The position numbers and the translations under genes were made by a program. From Planotetraspora kaengkrachanensis (lineage in GTDB: Bacteria > Actinomycetota > Actinomycetes > Streptosporangiales > Streptosporangiaceae), in contig NZ_BONV01000004.1 of assembly GCF_016862895.1 (NCBI RefSeq), forward strand, positions 62,001 to 126,000: a stretch of 64,000 nucleotides of DNA, read 5' to 3'. Below the pieces are notes generated by a model. That model ran no database searches. It worked only from the letters and a program-made list of their open reading frames with translations, and was not told the origin of the DNA. This document shows positions 1 to 8,272 of this stretch, piece by piece (position 1 is the stretch's first letter; each line of letters starts with the position of its first letter).

Positions 1-132
1 ACAACCCTCGTTCTCGGTCACTGGCGCTTCGCCGGGATCGGCCACACCCCCGGCGAAGCAGTCATGGCCGAACACATCCGCCAACGCGTCCAAACCGCCC
101 GGCACATCGCGGCAGAACGCGAGCCCGAATGA
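1..132 (+). CDS. C-terminal end of element replication initiator (partial)
   Basis: This 43-codon open frame enters from the left edge and ends at TGA 130-132. The visible tail reads LVLGHWRFAGIGHTPGEAV and then a basic helix. It resembles the C-terminal end of the RepSA-type replication initiators that precede xis and int in pSAM2-like elements. Its stop overlaps the ATG of the next gene (ATGA), so it is the upstream gene of an overlapping rep-xis-int operon. With only the tail present, the assignment rests mainly on position. Confidence 0.5.
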   Translation, partial: TTLVLGHWRFAGIGHTPGEAVMAEHIRQRVQTARHIAAEREPE

Positions 133-338
133 AGCCAACCGACCAGTCCGACGATCGTCGGCTCTACCGCGTCAGCGACGCCATGCGCCTGCTCAGCCTG
201 AGCCGCACGGTGATCTACGAACAGATCAGATCGGGCCGTCTGCGCTCGGTCACCCAAGGCCGCGCCCGGCTCATCCCGGCCTCGGCCATCACCGAATACA
301 TCTCCCTACTGGAACAGGAGGCGAGGAAAGCATCATGA
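129..338 (+). CDS. xis: Excisionase-like helix-turn-helix protein (Xis)
   Basis: This 69-aa protein has a single winged-helix of the MerR/excisionase type (HTH_17). The stretch LYRVSDAMRLLSLSRTVIY (residues ~13-32) is followed by the typical wing 'GRLRSVTQGRARLIPASAI' and a short helical tail. Such proteins bind attachment-site arms and bias the integrase toward excision. It overlaps the rep tail and the integrase gene by 4 nt each (ATGA junctions), which implies translational coupling. Length and position fit Xis of actinomycete integrating elements. It could also act as a repressor of the operon. Confidence 0.82.
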   Translation: MKPTDQSDDRRLYRVSDAMRLLSLSRTVIYEQIRSGRLRSVTQGRARLIPASAITEYISLLEQEARKAS

Positions 339-1492
339 CCACTCGGCGTAGCAGGGGAGACGGCGGTCTGCACTGGGACGAACAGAGGGAGCGCTGGATC
401 GCCTCCGTAACGGTCGGCTATACGCCCGCTGGCAAGCGCATCGTGAAGAAGGCCAGCGGCAAGACCAAGACCGAGGCCAAGACCAAGCTCAAAGAGATCA
501 TCCGCGACTACGAAGACGGCTTGGCCATTGCTCCGGCGGACTACACGGTTGAGCGCGCCGTGAACGACTGGCTGGCCTACGGGCTGAGTGGGCGGGACAA
601 GGGCACCGTCACCGCCTGCACGATTCTGAGCAACACTCACATCATCCCTGCGCTGGGCGCTCGGAAGCTTCGGGATCTCAGCGCGGAAGACGTGGACAAG
701 TGGCTAGCAGACAAGGCGAAAAGCCTGAGCACTCGCACCCTTCAGGGGCTTCACTCGTGCCTGAATCGGGCGATCAAGCGGGCGATGGCGCGCGACAAGG
801 TCAAGCGGAATGTGGTGGCGCTCTGCTCGGTCCCTAAAGGGAAGGCGGGTCGCCCGTCGAAGGCTCTTACTTTGGCTCAGGCGGAGGCTGTACTGGAGGC
901 AGCCGAGGGTTCTCGGATGTACGCCTACATCGTCCTGTCGTTGCTCACTGGCGCGAGGACGGAAGAACTCAGGGCGCTGACGTGGGATCACGTGGATACG
1001 GAAGGTGACCCGAGCGCCACGCCGCCCATACCGCCCCACGTGGCCGTCTGGCGGTCGGTGCGGGCCGGCGGCGACACCAAGACCCGCAAATCCCGCCGGA
1101 CCCTCGCCTTGTCCAAGCGCTGTATGGACGCACTACAGCGGCAGAGGGAGCAGCAGGAAAGGGAGAGGGAGATCGCGGGGGAGAACTGGCAGGAAAGCGG
1201 CCTGGTGTTCGCGTCCAAGGTAGGGACACCGCTCGATCCCTCGCACGTCCGGCGAGACTTCCGCAATGCGATCAAGACCGCGCAAGGCGTGGACCCGGCC
1301 GAGTGGACGCCACGGGAGCTCCGGCACAGCTTCGTCTCGCTGCTCTCGGACAACGGCATCCCGTTGGAGGAGATCTCCCGTCTTGTCGGCCACAGCAGTA
1401 CGTCGACGACGGAAGCCGTCTACCGCAAGCAGATCCGACCAGTCCTCCAGGCTGGTGCAGTTGCTATGGATCGAATCTTCCGGGAGGAGTAG
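335..1492 (+). CDS. int: Site-specific tyrosine recombinase / integrase
   Basis: 385 aa, the normal size for actinomycete phage/AICE integrases. Residues ~1-60 form an AP2-like arm-binding region rich in Lys ('KKASGKTKTEAKTKLKE'). A SAM-like core-binding domain (~65-165) and the catalytic domain (~175-375) follow. Visible catalytic residues are Arg208 (GARTEELRAL), the RH pair at 330-331 (ELRHSF), His353 (LVGHSS) and the nucleophile Tyr363 (VYRK). The enzyme would integrate and excise the element at the nearby tRNA-Pro gene. It starts inside the xis stop codon. All key residues are intact, so it is probably functional. Confidence 0.95.
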   Translation: MTTRRSRGDGGLHWDEQRERWIASVTVGYTPAGKRIVKKASGKTKTEAKTKLKEIIRDYEDGLAIAPADYTVERAVNDWLAYGLSGRDKGTVTACTILSNTHIIPALGARKLRDLSAEDVDKWLADKAKSLSTRTLQGLHSCLNRAIKRAMARDKVKRNVVALCSVPKGKAGRPSKALTLAQAEAVLEAAEGSRMYAYIVLSLLTGARTEELRALTWDHVDTEGDPSATPPIPPHVAVWRSVRAGGDTKTRKSRRTLALSKRCMDALQRQREQQEREREIAGENWQESGLVFASKVGTPLDPSHVRRDFRNAIKTAQGVDPAEWTPRELRHSFVSLLSDNGIPLEEISRLVGHSSTSTTEAVYRKQIRPVLQAGAVAMDRIFREE

Positions 1493-1532
1493 TCGTCCGG
1501 GCACGGGACCAACTCCAGCCAGGAGGTGGGCT

Positions 1533-1554
1533 CCCTTCATGTGAAGGGCTGTTT
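1533..1554 (+). terminator. Putative terminator after int
   Basis: The inverted repeat CCCTTC-atgt-GAAGGG (1533-1548) is followed by CTGTTT. It lies 40 nt after the integrase stop and before the cargo gene. The stem is short, so termination may be partial. Confidence 0.45.
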
Positions 1555-1643
1555 CGGGGCGTATTCTCTACGCGCGTGCGCTGAGCGCTGGTATTCCATT
1601 ACGGGTGAATGAATGTACGCCCTTTGGCGTGAGAGGCGGGTAG

Positions 1644-2321
1644 ATGGGTCGTCGCAGCAGACGACGTGAAGGCGACTTAGCGGATACTCATAGCCCTGAA
1701 CAAGGCGGCAGCATCGATAAGTCAAATAATTGGTTGGAAGCCTTGGCGCGCCCTCGAGGTACCGCTGCTCTTGCACTCGGGGGCCTGCTTGTGTCCCTGG
1801 CGTCCTTCCTCACAAGCACGAGCATCACGAAGCTCAGCATCCTCGGCCCTGTAGCGTTCGGTTTCCTCATCAGATTGGCTTGGCGTAGGCGAGGTTGGCT
1901 GTTCACTGCGGGAGCGTCACTCGCCGTCCTGCTTTCGCTCGTACTGGCTACGCGGGTCTACTCGGCTCCTGGTACGACCTCGTTCTGGTACGACGGTGAT
2001 GTGATGGATCTCTCTGCCCTGCCGCTCTCAGATGGCGCAGGCATCCCACTGACGGCCAGTCCTGATCACGGTCAGATTTATCAGACAATCCTCCCAGTTC
2101 AGTCGGATTCGGGCGAAATTCTAGTCTCGTGTACGCAGGATGGGCTTATCACTGTCGGTGCCCGATCAGCCGAGATGGAGTGGGCGCGGATCGAGAGCGG
2201 AAAATTCCAAACACTCTGGGTGCCCGTGGCATTTCTCGGTGGTTTAGCTCCTGGGACTGCTCGCACGTTGCTGCCGTGCTCCAACTGGCGGTGGCAAGTC
2301 CAGAATCTAGGAGATCCGTAG
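1644..2321 (+). CDS. Hypothetical two-TM membrane protein, element cargo
   Basis: 225 aa, no family recognised. After a charged N-terminus (~1-35) come two hydrophobic segments at ~40-58 and ~62-95 separated by a short basic turn (AWRRRGW). A soluble C-terminal half (~105-225) rich in Ser/Thr/Gly follows and is probably extracytoplasmic. GAGAGG precedes the ATG by about 8 nt. Its codon use is less GC-rich than the chromosome to the right, for example AT-rich codons around 1720-1740, which fits accessory cargo. It sits between int and the tRNA att site, a place usually left empty. Its function is unknown; superinfection immunity is one possibility but nothing in the sequence shows it. Confidence 0.6.
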   Translation: MGRRSRRREGDLADTHSPEQGGSIDKSNNWLEALARPRGTAALALGGLLVSLASFLTSTSITKLSILGPVAFGFLIRLAWRRRGWLFTAGASLAVLLSLVLATRVYSAPGTTSFWYDGDVMDLSALPLSDGAGIPLTASPDHGQIYQTILPVQSDSGEILVSCTQDGLITVGARSAEMEWARIESGKFQTLWVPVAFLGGLAPGTARTLLPCSNWRWQVQNLGDP

Positions 2322-2339
2322 GCGACCGTCTTGGATGGA

Positions 2340-2362
2340 TAGTCACTCAGTTAGTCACTCAG
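2340..2362. repeat. 11-bp direct repeat near the att site
   Basis: TAGTCACTCAG occurs at 2340-2350 and again at 2352-2362 (12-bp period), about 60 bp from the tRNA 3' end. Closely spaced direct repeats in this position often serve as integrase or Xis arm sites. That role is inferred from position only. Confidence 0.5.
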
Positions 2363-2373
2363 GAGACGAAGAA

Positions 2374-2400
2374 GGCCGGTTCCGATGATCGGAACCGGCC
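2374..2400 (-). terminator. Strong hairpin downstream of tRNA-Pro
   Basis: A near-perfect palindrome with 13-nt arms (GGCCGGTTCCGAT at 2374-2386 and its complement at 2388-2400) lies 20 nt beyond the tRNA 3' end. On the minus strand it is followed by TTCTTC. It could terminate tRNA-Pro transcription, and it may have been carried in with the element arm. Confidence 0.6.
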
Positions 2401-2420
2401 TCTCAGCTGGTACTTCTGGG

Positions 2421-2494
2421 TCGGGGTGGCGGGATTTGAACCCACGGCCTCTTCGTCCCGAACGAAGCGCGCTGCCAAGCTGCGCTACACCCCG
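2421..2494 (-). tRNA. tRNA-Pro (anticodon CGG)
   Basis: On the minus strand the cloverleaf runs from CGGGGTG (5' acceptor, 2494-2488) to CACCCCG plus discriminator A (2428-2421). The anticodon arm is CTTCG-TTCGGGA-CGAAG, giving anticodon CGG for CCG codons. The T-arm contains GGTTCAAATC. No CCA is encoded (next bases CCC), so CCA must be added post-transcriptionally. The 3' end faces the integrase and is the likely attachment site of the element at 1-2420. Confidence 0.95.
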
Positions 2495-2556
2495 GTGTCG
2501 CAGTCGTCCTGCCCTGCGACTCGGCAAGTCTAGCGGACTTTGTGCGTGCTTGTGCG

Positions 2557-3471
2557 TCAGCGTGCCGGGCGGCGGGGAACCAAGGTCAACAATGTGGCCT
2601 CGGGCGGGCAGGCGAACCTGACCGGGGCGTAAGGCGAGGTTCCGAGGCCGGCGGACACGTGGAGCCAGGAGCTCTCGTGCCTGCTCAGCCCCTTCACGCG
2701 AGCCCGGTCGATCCCGCAGTTGGTCACGAGGGCCCCGTAGAACGGGATGCACAGCTGGCCGCCGTGCGTGTGGCCGGCGAGCAGCAGTTGATATCCGTCC
2801 GCGGCGAACCGAGACATGTTCCGGGGCTCGGGCGAGTGCATGACGCCCAGGCGAAGATCGGCGTCGGCGGGAGCGGGCCCGGCGATCTCGTCGTATCGGT
2901 CCCGGTCGATGTGGGAGTCGTGGATGCCGCCCACGTGGACGTCCAGGTCGGCGACCTTCAAGCGTGCGGTGGCGTTGTTCATGTCCACCCAGCCCGCCTC
3001 CGTCATGGCGGCTCCCAGTTCCGCCCAGGGCAGGTTGGGGATGTGCTGCCGCGAGTCGTTCTTGGACGTGCGCCACAGATACCGGGCCGGGTTCTTCGGC
3101 CGTGGTGCGTAGAGGTCGTTGGATCCGTAGACGAACAGGCCCGGCCGGTCCAGAAGCGGCTCCACGGCCCGCATGTACGGCCCGATCGCGTCGGGGTGGG
3201 CCAGCGTGTCACCGGTGTTGACCACCAGGTCGGGCTCCAGGGAGGCCAGCGACCGCACCCAGTTGATCAGCCTCGAGCGTCCCGGCGTGAGGTGAAGATC
3301 AGAGATCTGCAGAATCCTGACCGGGCGCTGCCCTGGGGCGAGTACGGGCACGTCGAAGCGGCGAAGGCGGAACCAGTTCCGCTCCACGACGGACGCGTAG
3401 CCGAGACCGGCCACACCGAGACCGAGGATGGACAAGGGAATCGCGGTGGCTTTCCTCACACAGCCAATCAT
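2557..3471 (-). CDS. Membrane-anchored calcineurin-like metallophosphoesterase
   Basis: 304 aa. An N-terminal hydrophobic segment (~5-22) is followed by a metallophosphoesterase fold. The metal-binding motifs are in order: DLHLTP (DxH), VNTGDTLAH (GD), GSNDLY (variant GNHD) and GHTHGGQL near the C-terminus. The family hydrolyses phosphomono- or diesters with two metal ions; the substrate here is unknown. From memory it corresponds to M. tuberculosis Rv3683, next to ponA2, so a role in envelope or lipid turnover is plausible. An upstream ATG at 3498 would add nine residues; 3471 was chosen because the hydrophobic segment then starts near the N-terminus. It is divergent from the yqeY-like gene. 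Confidence 0.87.
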   Translation of the reverse strand: MIGCVRKATAIPLSILGLGVAGLGYASVVERNWFRLRRFDVPVLAPGQRPVRILQISDLHLTPGRSRLINWVRSLASLEPDLVVNTGDTLAHPDAIGPYMRAVEPLLDRPGLFVYGSNDLYAPRPKNPARYLWRTSKNDSRQHIPNLPWAELGAAMTEAGWVDMNNATARLKVADLDVHVGGIHDSHIDRDRYDEIAGPAPADADLRLGVMHSPEPRNMSRFAADGYQLLLAGHTHGGQLCIPFYGALVTNCGIDRARVKGLSRHESSWLHVSAGLGTSPYAPVRFACPPEATLLTLVPRRPAR

Positions 3472-3540
3472 GCCCGACCGCTGTCGCCCCTCAGACATAA
3501 CCTGGCGAGAACCCGGCCCCTGACACGGCAAGATGGATCC

Positions 3541-3996
3541 ATGAGTGCGTTGAAGGACAAGTTGAAGGCCGATCTTGTGACCTCGTTGAAGGCCCGCGAC
3601 GAGGTGCGGCTCCGGACGATCCGGATGGCGCTGGCCGCCATCGGGGTCGAGGAGGTCGCGGGCAAGGAAGCGCGGGAGCTCTCGGACGACGAGGTCGTCA
3701 AGGTCCTCACCCGTGAGGCGAAGAAGCGCAAAGAGGCTTCGGAGGCCTTCGCCAACGCCGGCCGCGCCGCGCAGGCTCAGGCGGAGCTCGACGAGCAGGC
3801 CGTCCTGGACGAGTACCTGCCCGCTCAGCTGTCCGACGAGGAGCTGGGGGCGCTCGTCGACGAGGCGATCGCGGAGAGCGGCGCCGCCGGCCCCAAGGCG
3901 ATGGGGCAGGTCATGAAGGTCCTCAACCCCAAGGTCGCCGGCCGGGCCGAGGGCGGCCGGGTCGCCCAGGCCGTACGGGCCCGCCTCAGCGCCTGA
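3541..3996 (+). CDS. GatB/YqeY domain protein
   Basis: 151 aa, the usual size for stand-alone YqeY proteins. It has a helical N-terminal region (MSALKDKLKADLVTSLKARDEVRLRTIRMAL) and a C-terminal bundle with 'EYLPAQLSDEEL' and 'MGQVMKVLNPKVAGRAEGG', both hallmarks of the family. The fold is shared with the tail of the GatB amidotransferase subunit that contacts tRNA. The stand-alone protein's task is not well defined; a tRNA-related role is the usual guess. It is transcribed away from the phosphoesterase and ends at a bidirectional terminator shared with the PBP gene. Confidence 0.92.
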   Translation: MSALKDKLKADLVTSLKARDEVRLRTIRMALAAIGVEEVAGKEARELSDDEVVKVLTREAKKRKEASEAFANAGRAAQAQAELDEQAVLDEYLPAQLSDEELGALVDEAIAESGAAGPKAMGQVMKVLNPKVAGRAEGGRVAQAVRARLSA

Positions 3997-4078
3997 GGCC
4001 GCCCGGGCCGTACGAGCCCGTCTCAGCGCCTGAGAGCGCCCGCAGGCCGTCCCCACGGGGACTCACCCGGGAACGACG

Positions 4079-4110
4079 AAGCCCTCCCCGCCATCGGCGG
4101 GGAGGGCTTT
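4079..4110. terminator. Bidirectional intrinsic terminator
   Basis: A 14-bp stem, AAGCCCTCCCCGCC / GGCGGGGAGGGCTT, with loop ATC lies between the convergent yqeY-like and PBP genes. Runs of A on the left and T on the right suit termination in both directions. Confidence 0.88.
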
Positions 4111-4117
4111 CACATCG

Positions 4118-6325
4118 TCACTGAGCGGGCGGGACGATCGGGGGAGTGACGGGACCACCGGGACCCCCTGGGCCGCCGGGGCCTTCGGGATGGTCGGGAT
4201 CCTTGTCCTTGTCCTTGTCCGGTGGCGGCTTGGGGGCGCAGGCCTGGCTACAGCCGCCGAACCTCGACATGTCGGGGCGGGTGAAGCTGGTCGCGTCGAT
4301 CCCCTTCAGCGCCGAGATCATGGTGGCCTTCCAGATCGGGCCGGGGATCGTGGCGCCGAACACCGAGCCGTACTGGCGCCCGTTCATGGTCTCGCCGCTG
4401 AGCGGGTACTTCACCGGTCCGCGCGGGTCGCCGAGGCTGACCGCTCCGGCCAGTTCCGGGGTGTAGCCGGCGAACCACACGGTCCGCGACTGGTCGCCCG
4501 TTCCGGTCTTGCCGGCCGCGTCCCTGCCGATGCCGCCCACGCCGGACATCGTGCCCTTGGTGAAGACACCCTCGAGGATGTTGTTCGTCGCGTCGGCGAT
4601 CGCCGGCTCGATGACCCGCTTGCACGACGGCTTGAACGACGTCGTCTTGCCGTTCCGGTCGATCACGGCGGTGATCGCCATGGGCTTGCAGTACTTCCCG
4701 CGCGCCCCGAGCGTGGCGTACGCGGAGGCGACGGTGACCGGGTCCATCTCGTTGGCGCCGAGGGTGAAGGTCTGCACCTCGCGGAGCTTCGTGCCGTCGG
4801 AGCGGCTGATCCCCATGTCCTTGGCGGTCTTGACCACGTTGCAGAGGCCGACCTTCCGCTCCAGCGTCATGAAGAAGGTGTTCACCGATCCCCATGTGCC
4901 GGTCTGGAGGCTTTCGAACCCGCCCTCGCCACCCTCGGAGTTGTGCTGAGCCACGCCTGGAGCTCCGACGTTCTGGCCCTTGCAGTTCTTGAAGTCCGCG
5001 TAGGCGTGGGCCTCGAACGTGCCGCCGACCTTGAACCCGTCGTTGAACTTCAGGCCCTCCTTGAGGGCGGTCACCAGAGTGAACACCTTGAAGGTCGATC
5101 CGGCCTGGAAACCGCTCCCGCCACCGTGGGCCGCGTTCGCCACGATGTTGTAGGAGATCTCGTTCTTCTTCTTGTTCCGGCCGAACTTGCGGCTGGAGGC
5201 CATCGCCCGGATCGCGCCCGTTCCCGGCTCGACGAGCGCCTCGGACGCCACCGGCTTGTCGGAGGTGCTGACGTACTTCTTGATCGCCTTTTCCGCGGCC
5301 TTCTGCATCTTCGGGGTGAGCGTGGTCTTGATGGTCAGGCCGCCGCGGTTGAGGAAGTCCTCACGGGCCTTGGGCGTCTTACCGAACTGCGGGTTGTTCC
5401 TGATCTCGTTGCTGACGTAGAGGCAGAAGTACGGGTAGGCGCTCTCCCCGCATCCGCCCGGGATCGCCACGTCCTTGTAGCCGAGCTTCTTCGCCTTCGA
5501 CTCCGCCGCCTCGGCCGGAGTGATGATCTTCAGTTCGGCCATCCGGTCAAGCACCGTGTTGCGCCGCTCGAGGAGGCGATCGCTGGTCACCTTGCCCCGG
5601 TTGGGGTCGGTCCTGTTCGGGTCCTGTACGGCTCCCGCCAGCGTGGCCGCCTCGGTCAGGTTGAGCTGGGAGGCGTGCTTGCCGAAGAAGCGCTGGGAGG
5701 CGGCCTCGATCCCGTACGCGCTGGCGCCGTAGTAGGCGATGTTGAGGTAGCGGTTGAGGATCTCGTCCTTGGAGTACTTCTTCTCGATCGCCATCGCGTA
5801 GCGGATCTCGTTGAGCTTCCGCGAGAACGTGGGGGCGACGGCGGCGGCCTTGGCCTCGTCCGAGTCGGCCATGTTGTACAGGACCTGCTTGACGTACTGC
5901 TGGGTGATGGACGAGCCGCCCTGGGTCACCCCGCCCGTGGTGACGTTCTTGATCAGGGCGCGGCTCGTGCCTTCGAGGTCGAGCGCGCCGTGCTCGTAGA
6001 ACCGGAAGTCCTCGATCGCCACGATCGCCTTCTGCATGATCGGGGCGATCTGGTTGAGGGACACCGACACGCGGTTCTGCCAGTAGAACTGGGCGAACGG
6101 CTTGCCCTTGGCGTCGAGGAACGTCGTCTTCTCGGGCAGCGGAGGTTCGGGCAGGTCCTCCGGTGCGAGCCGTAGGGCCTCGGTCGCCGACTTCACCGTG
6201 ACACCCGCGCCGCCGACGGCGGGCAGGACGACGGCCGCCGCCAGGAGACCGGCCACGCCGGCCGCGGCGATCAGCCGCAGAAGGTTCCAGAAAGCCGACG
6301 CCCGGCTTTTGCCCTTAGCTTGCAC
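4118..6325 (-). CDS. Bifunctional class A penicillin-binding protein (PonA2-like)
   Basis: 735 aa. A cytoplasmic basic start and TM helix (~12-37) precede a GT51 glycosyltransferase domain (~75-260) with EDFRFYEHGALD, GGSSITQQYVKQ and the 'RKLNEIRYAMAIEKKYSKDEILNRYLN' block. The transpeptidase domain (~370-660) has STFK (SxxK), SVN and AAGKTGTGDQ (KTG). It polymerises and crosslinks peptidoglycan outside the membrane. The C-terminus is a Lys/Asp then Gly/Pro tail without a PASTA domain, unlike M. tuberculosis PonA2, which as recalled carries one. GTG start. It is divergent from the WhiB-like gene, the same pairing as whiB4-ponA2 in mycobacteria. Confidence 0.94.
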   Translation of the reverse strand: MQAKGKSRASAFWNLLRLIAAAGVAGLLAAAVVLPAVGGAGVTVKSATEALRLAPEDLPEPPLPEKTTFLDAKGKPFAQFYWQNRVSVSLNQIAPIMQKAIVAIEDFRFYEHGALDLEGTSRALIKNVTTGGVTQGGSSITQQYVKQVLYNMADSDEAKAAAVAPTFSRKLNEIRYAMAIEKKYSKDEILNRYLNIAYYGASAYGIEAASQRFFGKHASQLNLTEAATLAGAVQDPNRTDPNRGKVTSDRLLERRNTVLDRMAELKIITPAEAAESKAKKLGYKDVAIPGGCGESAYPYFCLYVSNEIRNNPQFGKTPKAREDFLNRGGLTIKTTLTPKMQKAAEKAIKKYVSTSDKPVASEALVEPGTGAIRAMASSRKFGRNKKKNEISYNIVANAAHGGGSGFQAGSTFKVFTLVTALKEGLKFNDGFKVGGTFEAHAYADFKNCKGQNVGAPGVAQHNSEGGEGGFESLQTGTWGSVNTFFMTLERKVGLCNVVKTAKDMGISRSDGTKLREVQTFTLGANEMDPVTVASAYATLGARGKYCKPMAITAVIDRNGKTTSFKPSCKRVIEPAIADATNNILEGVFTKGTMSGVGGIGRDAAGKTGTGDQSRTVWFAGYTPELAGAVSLGDPRGPVKYPLSGETMNGRQYGSVFGATIPGPIWKATMISALKGIDATSFTRPDMSRFGGCSQACAPKPPPDKDKDKDPDHPEGPGGPGGPGGPVTPPIVPPAQ

Positions 6326-6449
6326 GGATCCAAGGGTACGTCGGATAGGTCACGTGATCGGCACCAATTGCACCAGCTTGCATTACCGCTTGCCGAGGAT
6401 GACTAGTTATTCCCGGCCACATGGCCTGACATGACCATGCGAGAAATTG

Positions 6450-6463
6450 GTCCCCCCGGGGAC
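6450..6463. promoter_or_regulatory. Palindrome in the PBP/wblA divergent region
   Basis: GTCCCC-CC-GGGGAC is a perfect 14-nt inverted repeat 120 bp upstream of the WhiB-like gene, in a 258-bp divergent intergenic region. It could be an operator or an RNA hairpin in a long 5' leader. No other clear signal is seen there apart from AATTGCACC at 6376-6384. Confidence 0.35.
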
Positions 6464-6583
6464 TGTCGGTCCGATCGTCTCCTTGCGTACGTTCTCCTCT
6501 GCGGCAACTGCTACAAGGAGGCTCGACGCCCGCGCCCGTCGGCCGAAGTGACGACTGACCACCTAAGGGGAGTGGGGTCGAAC

Positions 6584-6880
6584 ATGTGGATCACGGATTG
6601 GACCTCCCGTGCCGCCTGTCGAGGTGCGGATCCTGACGCGCTTTTCGTGCAAGGCGCCGCACAGAACCGGGCGAAGCTGATCTGTCGAGGATGCCCTGTC
6701 CGTACCGAATGCCTCGCCGATGCACTGGACAACCGCATCGAGTTCGGGGTCTGGGGCGGAATGACCGAGCGGGAACGCAGAGCGCTGCTGAGGCGGCGAC
6801 CCGACGTCGACTCCTGGCGCGACCTGCTCGAATCAGCCAAGGAAGAGTACGAACGCACCAACGAGTTGATCGCCGGCTGA
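6584..6880 (+). CDS. wblA: WhiB-family Fe-S regulator (WblA/WhiB4-like)
   Basis: 98 aa. The four cluster ligands Cys12, Cys34, Cys37 and Cys43 have the WhiB spacing. They are followed by the turn GVWGG (55-59) and the basic DNA-contact stretch RERRALLRRRP. The sequence 'DPDALFVQGAAQNRAK' with 'VRTECLADALDNRIEFGVWGGMTERERRALLRRRP' is the WblA/WhiB4 subgroup signature. These proteins sense O2/NO or redox and, in streptomycetes, WblA controls development and antibiotic production. In-frame ATGs exist upstream (6431, 6437), but only from 6584 does the protein match the family. The mycobacterial neighbours (ponA2, two ArsA-like genes) are conserved here. Confidence 0.9.
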   Translation: MWITDWTSRAACRGADPDALFVQGAAQNRAKLICRGCPVRTECLADALDNRIEFGVWGGMTERERRALLRRRPDVDSWRDLLESAKEEYERTNELIAG

Positions 6881-7077
6881 CCCCCGACCGGCTGGGCACC
6901 ACCGCACACCCATGCGGCATCTCGGCCCGAGTCACCATCGCCGGGTCAGTCTGATTTCACGGCCGGCACCCCGGCCGTTCGGGTCTCGTGGCGGGCGCGC
7001 CCTGCGCCTCCCCCTCCATTCATCACCATGACCACGCCGTCACCGCGTGGCACGGTGACCGAGACGAACGCGTCGGA

Positions 7078-8232
7078 CTACGACGCGAGGAGCCGTCCGA
7101 TCTGGCGCAGTCCCGCCAGGTCGTGGACGTCTTCCGGCATGGCGGGCACCTGAGCCAGCGGCACCGTGGGGTGCGCGGAGGTGAAGTGCTCCTGTTCCCG
7201 CTGCTCACGCGCGGCGAGTTGCATGCGGCCCGCATGCAGCCGCAACACGGCGGCGGTCAGGTCGTGTTCGCCGCGCGCCTCCAGATCCTCGGCGGCGGCG
7301 GCGCTCCGGGCCGCGGACAGTGTGGAGGCCGAGGCCCGGTGCACCCGGTTGACCACCACCCCGGCCAGGGGCATGCGGTCGTCGGCCAGCCGTTCGACGA
7401 AGTAGGAGGCCTCGCGCATGGCGTCGCGCTCCGGCGCGGCGACGACGAGGAAGGCCGTCCCGGGCGCCTGCAGGAGGCGGTAGGTCTGCTCGGCCCGCTG
7501 CCGGAAACCGCCGAACACCGCGTCGAGGGCGGAGACGAAGGTCTGGATGTCCTTCAGCACCTGTGCTCCGAGCACCTTGGTCAACATGCCCGCGACGATG
7601 CCGAATCCGGCGTTGAGCAGCTTGAACGCGCTCCGTCCCCCTGCCTTGGCCGGGGCCGTGAGGATGCGGATCAGCCGTCCGTCGAGGAACCGCCCGAGCC
7701 GTTCTGGCGCGTCCAGGAAGTCGAGGGCGGACCGCGACGGCGGGGTGTCGACCACGATCAGGTCCCAGTCGCCCGAACGGCGGAGCTGGCCGAGCTTCTC
7801 CATGGCCATGTACTCCTGCGTGCCGGAGAAGCTCGACGACAACGACTGGTAGAACGGGTTGGTCAGGATCTGCTGAGCCCGCTGGGGGTCGGCGTGGGCC
7901 TCGATGATCTCGTCGAAGGTCCGCTTCATGTCGAGCATCATCGCGTGGAGCTCGCCGCCGTTGGCCGCGTCGACCCTGTCGTCCGCGGTGCCGTTGCCCA
8001 TGATGCGACGTGGGGTGTTGTCGAGCTCGGTGAGGCCCATCGACTGGGCGAGTCGCCGGGCGGGATCGACGGTGAGCACCACGACCGAGCGCCCGCGTTC
8101 CGCGGCGCGCAGTCCCAGCGCCGCCGCCGTCGTGGTCTTCCCGACGCCGCCCGACCCGCAGCACACGATGATCCGCGTCCCGTCGTCGTCCAGGATCGCG
8201 TCGATGTCCAGCGCGGGGGCGGTCCTGCTCAC
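7078..8232 (-). CDS. ArsA/Get3-like ATPase, second of pair
   Basis: 384 aa, GTG start with AGAGG upstream. It is a deviant-Walker P-loop ATPase of the ArsA/GET3 family. GSGGVGKTT spans 26-34, LTVDPARRL is the switch I-like DP motif, VVDTPPSRSALDFLD is Walker B, and a helical C-terminal part follows. It lies 40 nt downstream of a second ArsA-like gene and probably forms a heterodimer with it, as proposed for the Rv3679/Rv3680 pair of M. tuberculosis. In mycobacteria that pair has been linked to tolerance of glycerol-derived toxic metabolites and nitric oxide rather than arsenite export. No ArsB is nearby. The assignment to this subfamily is firm; the substrate is inferred. Confidence 0.9.
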   Translation of the reverse strand: MSRTAPALDIDAILDDDGTRIIVCCGSGGVGKTTTAAALGLRAAERGRSVVVLTVDPARRLAQSMGLTELDNTPRRIMGNGTADDRVDAANGGELHAMMLDMKRTFDEIIEAHADPQRAQQILTNPFYQSLSSSFSGTQEYMAMEKLGQLRRSGDWDLIVVDTPPSRSALDFLDAPERLGRFLDGRLIRILTAPAKAGGRSAFKLLNAGFGIVAGMLTKVLGAQVLKDIQTFVSALDAVFGGFRQRAEQTYRLLQAPGTAFLVVAAPERDAMREASYFVERLADDRMPLAGVVVNRVHRASASTLSAARSAAAAEDLEARGEHDLTAAVLRLHAGRMQLAAREQREQEHFTSAHPTVPLAQVPAMPEDVHDLAGLRQIGRLLAS

Positions 8233-8272
8233 AGCTCAACCTCTTCTGCCTGGATGGGCGGGTGCGTCGCCG

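Larger units (their letters stand above)
1..2494. mobile_element. Right end of an integrated actinomycete element (AICE/pSAM2-like) at tRNA-Pro
   Basis: The order rep tail, xis, int, membrane cargo, tRNA 3' end matches the int-proximal end of actinomycete integrative and conjugative elements, where rep, xis and int overlap as one operon. The tRNA-Pro gene lies on the minus strand with its 3' end facing the element, as expected for integration into a tRNA 3' end. pSAM2 is known to use a tRNA-Pro gene. The other att copy and any transfer genes lie left of the window, so element size and activity cannot be judged. The exact att core is not visible without the second copy. Confidence 0.7.

Noticed and set aside
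4190-6175. 661-codon open frame opposite the PBP gene
   Set aside because: Antisense shadow; the PBP motifs on the minus strand are complete.
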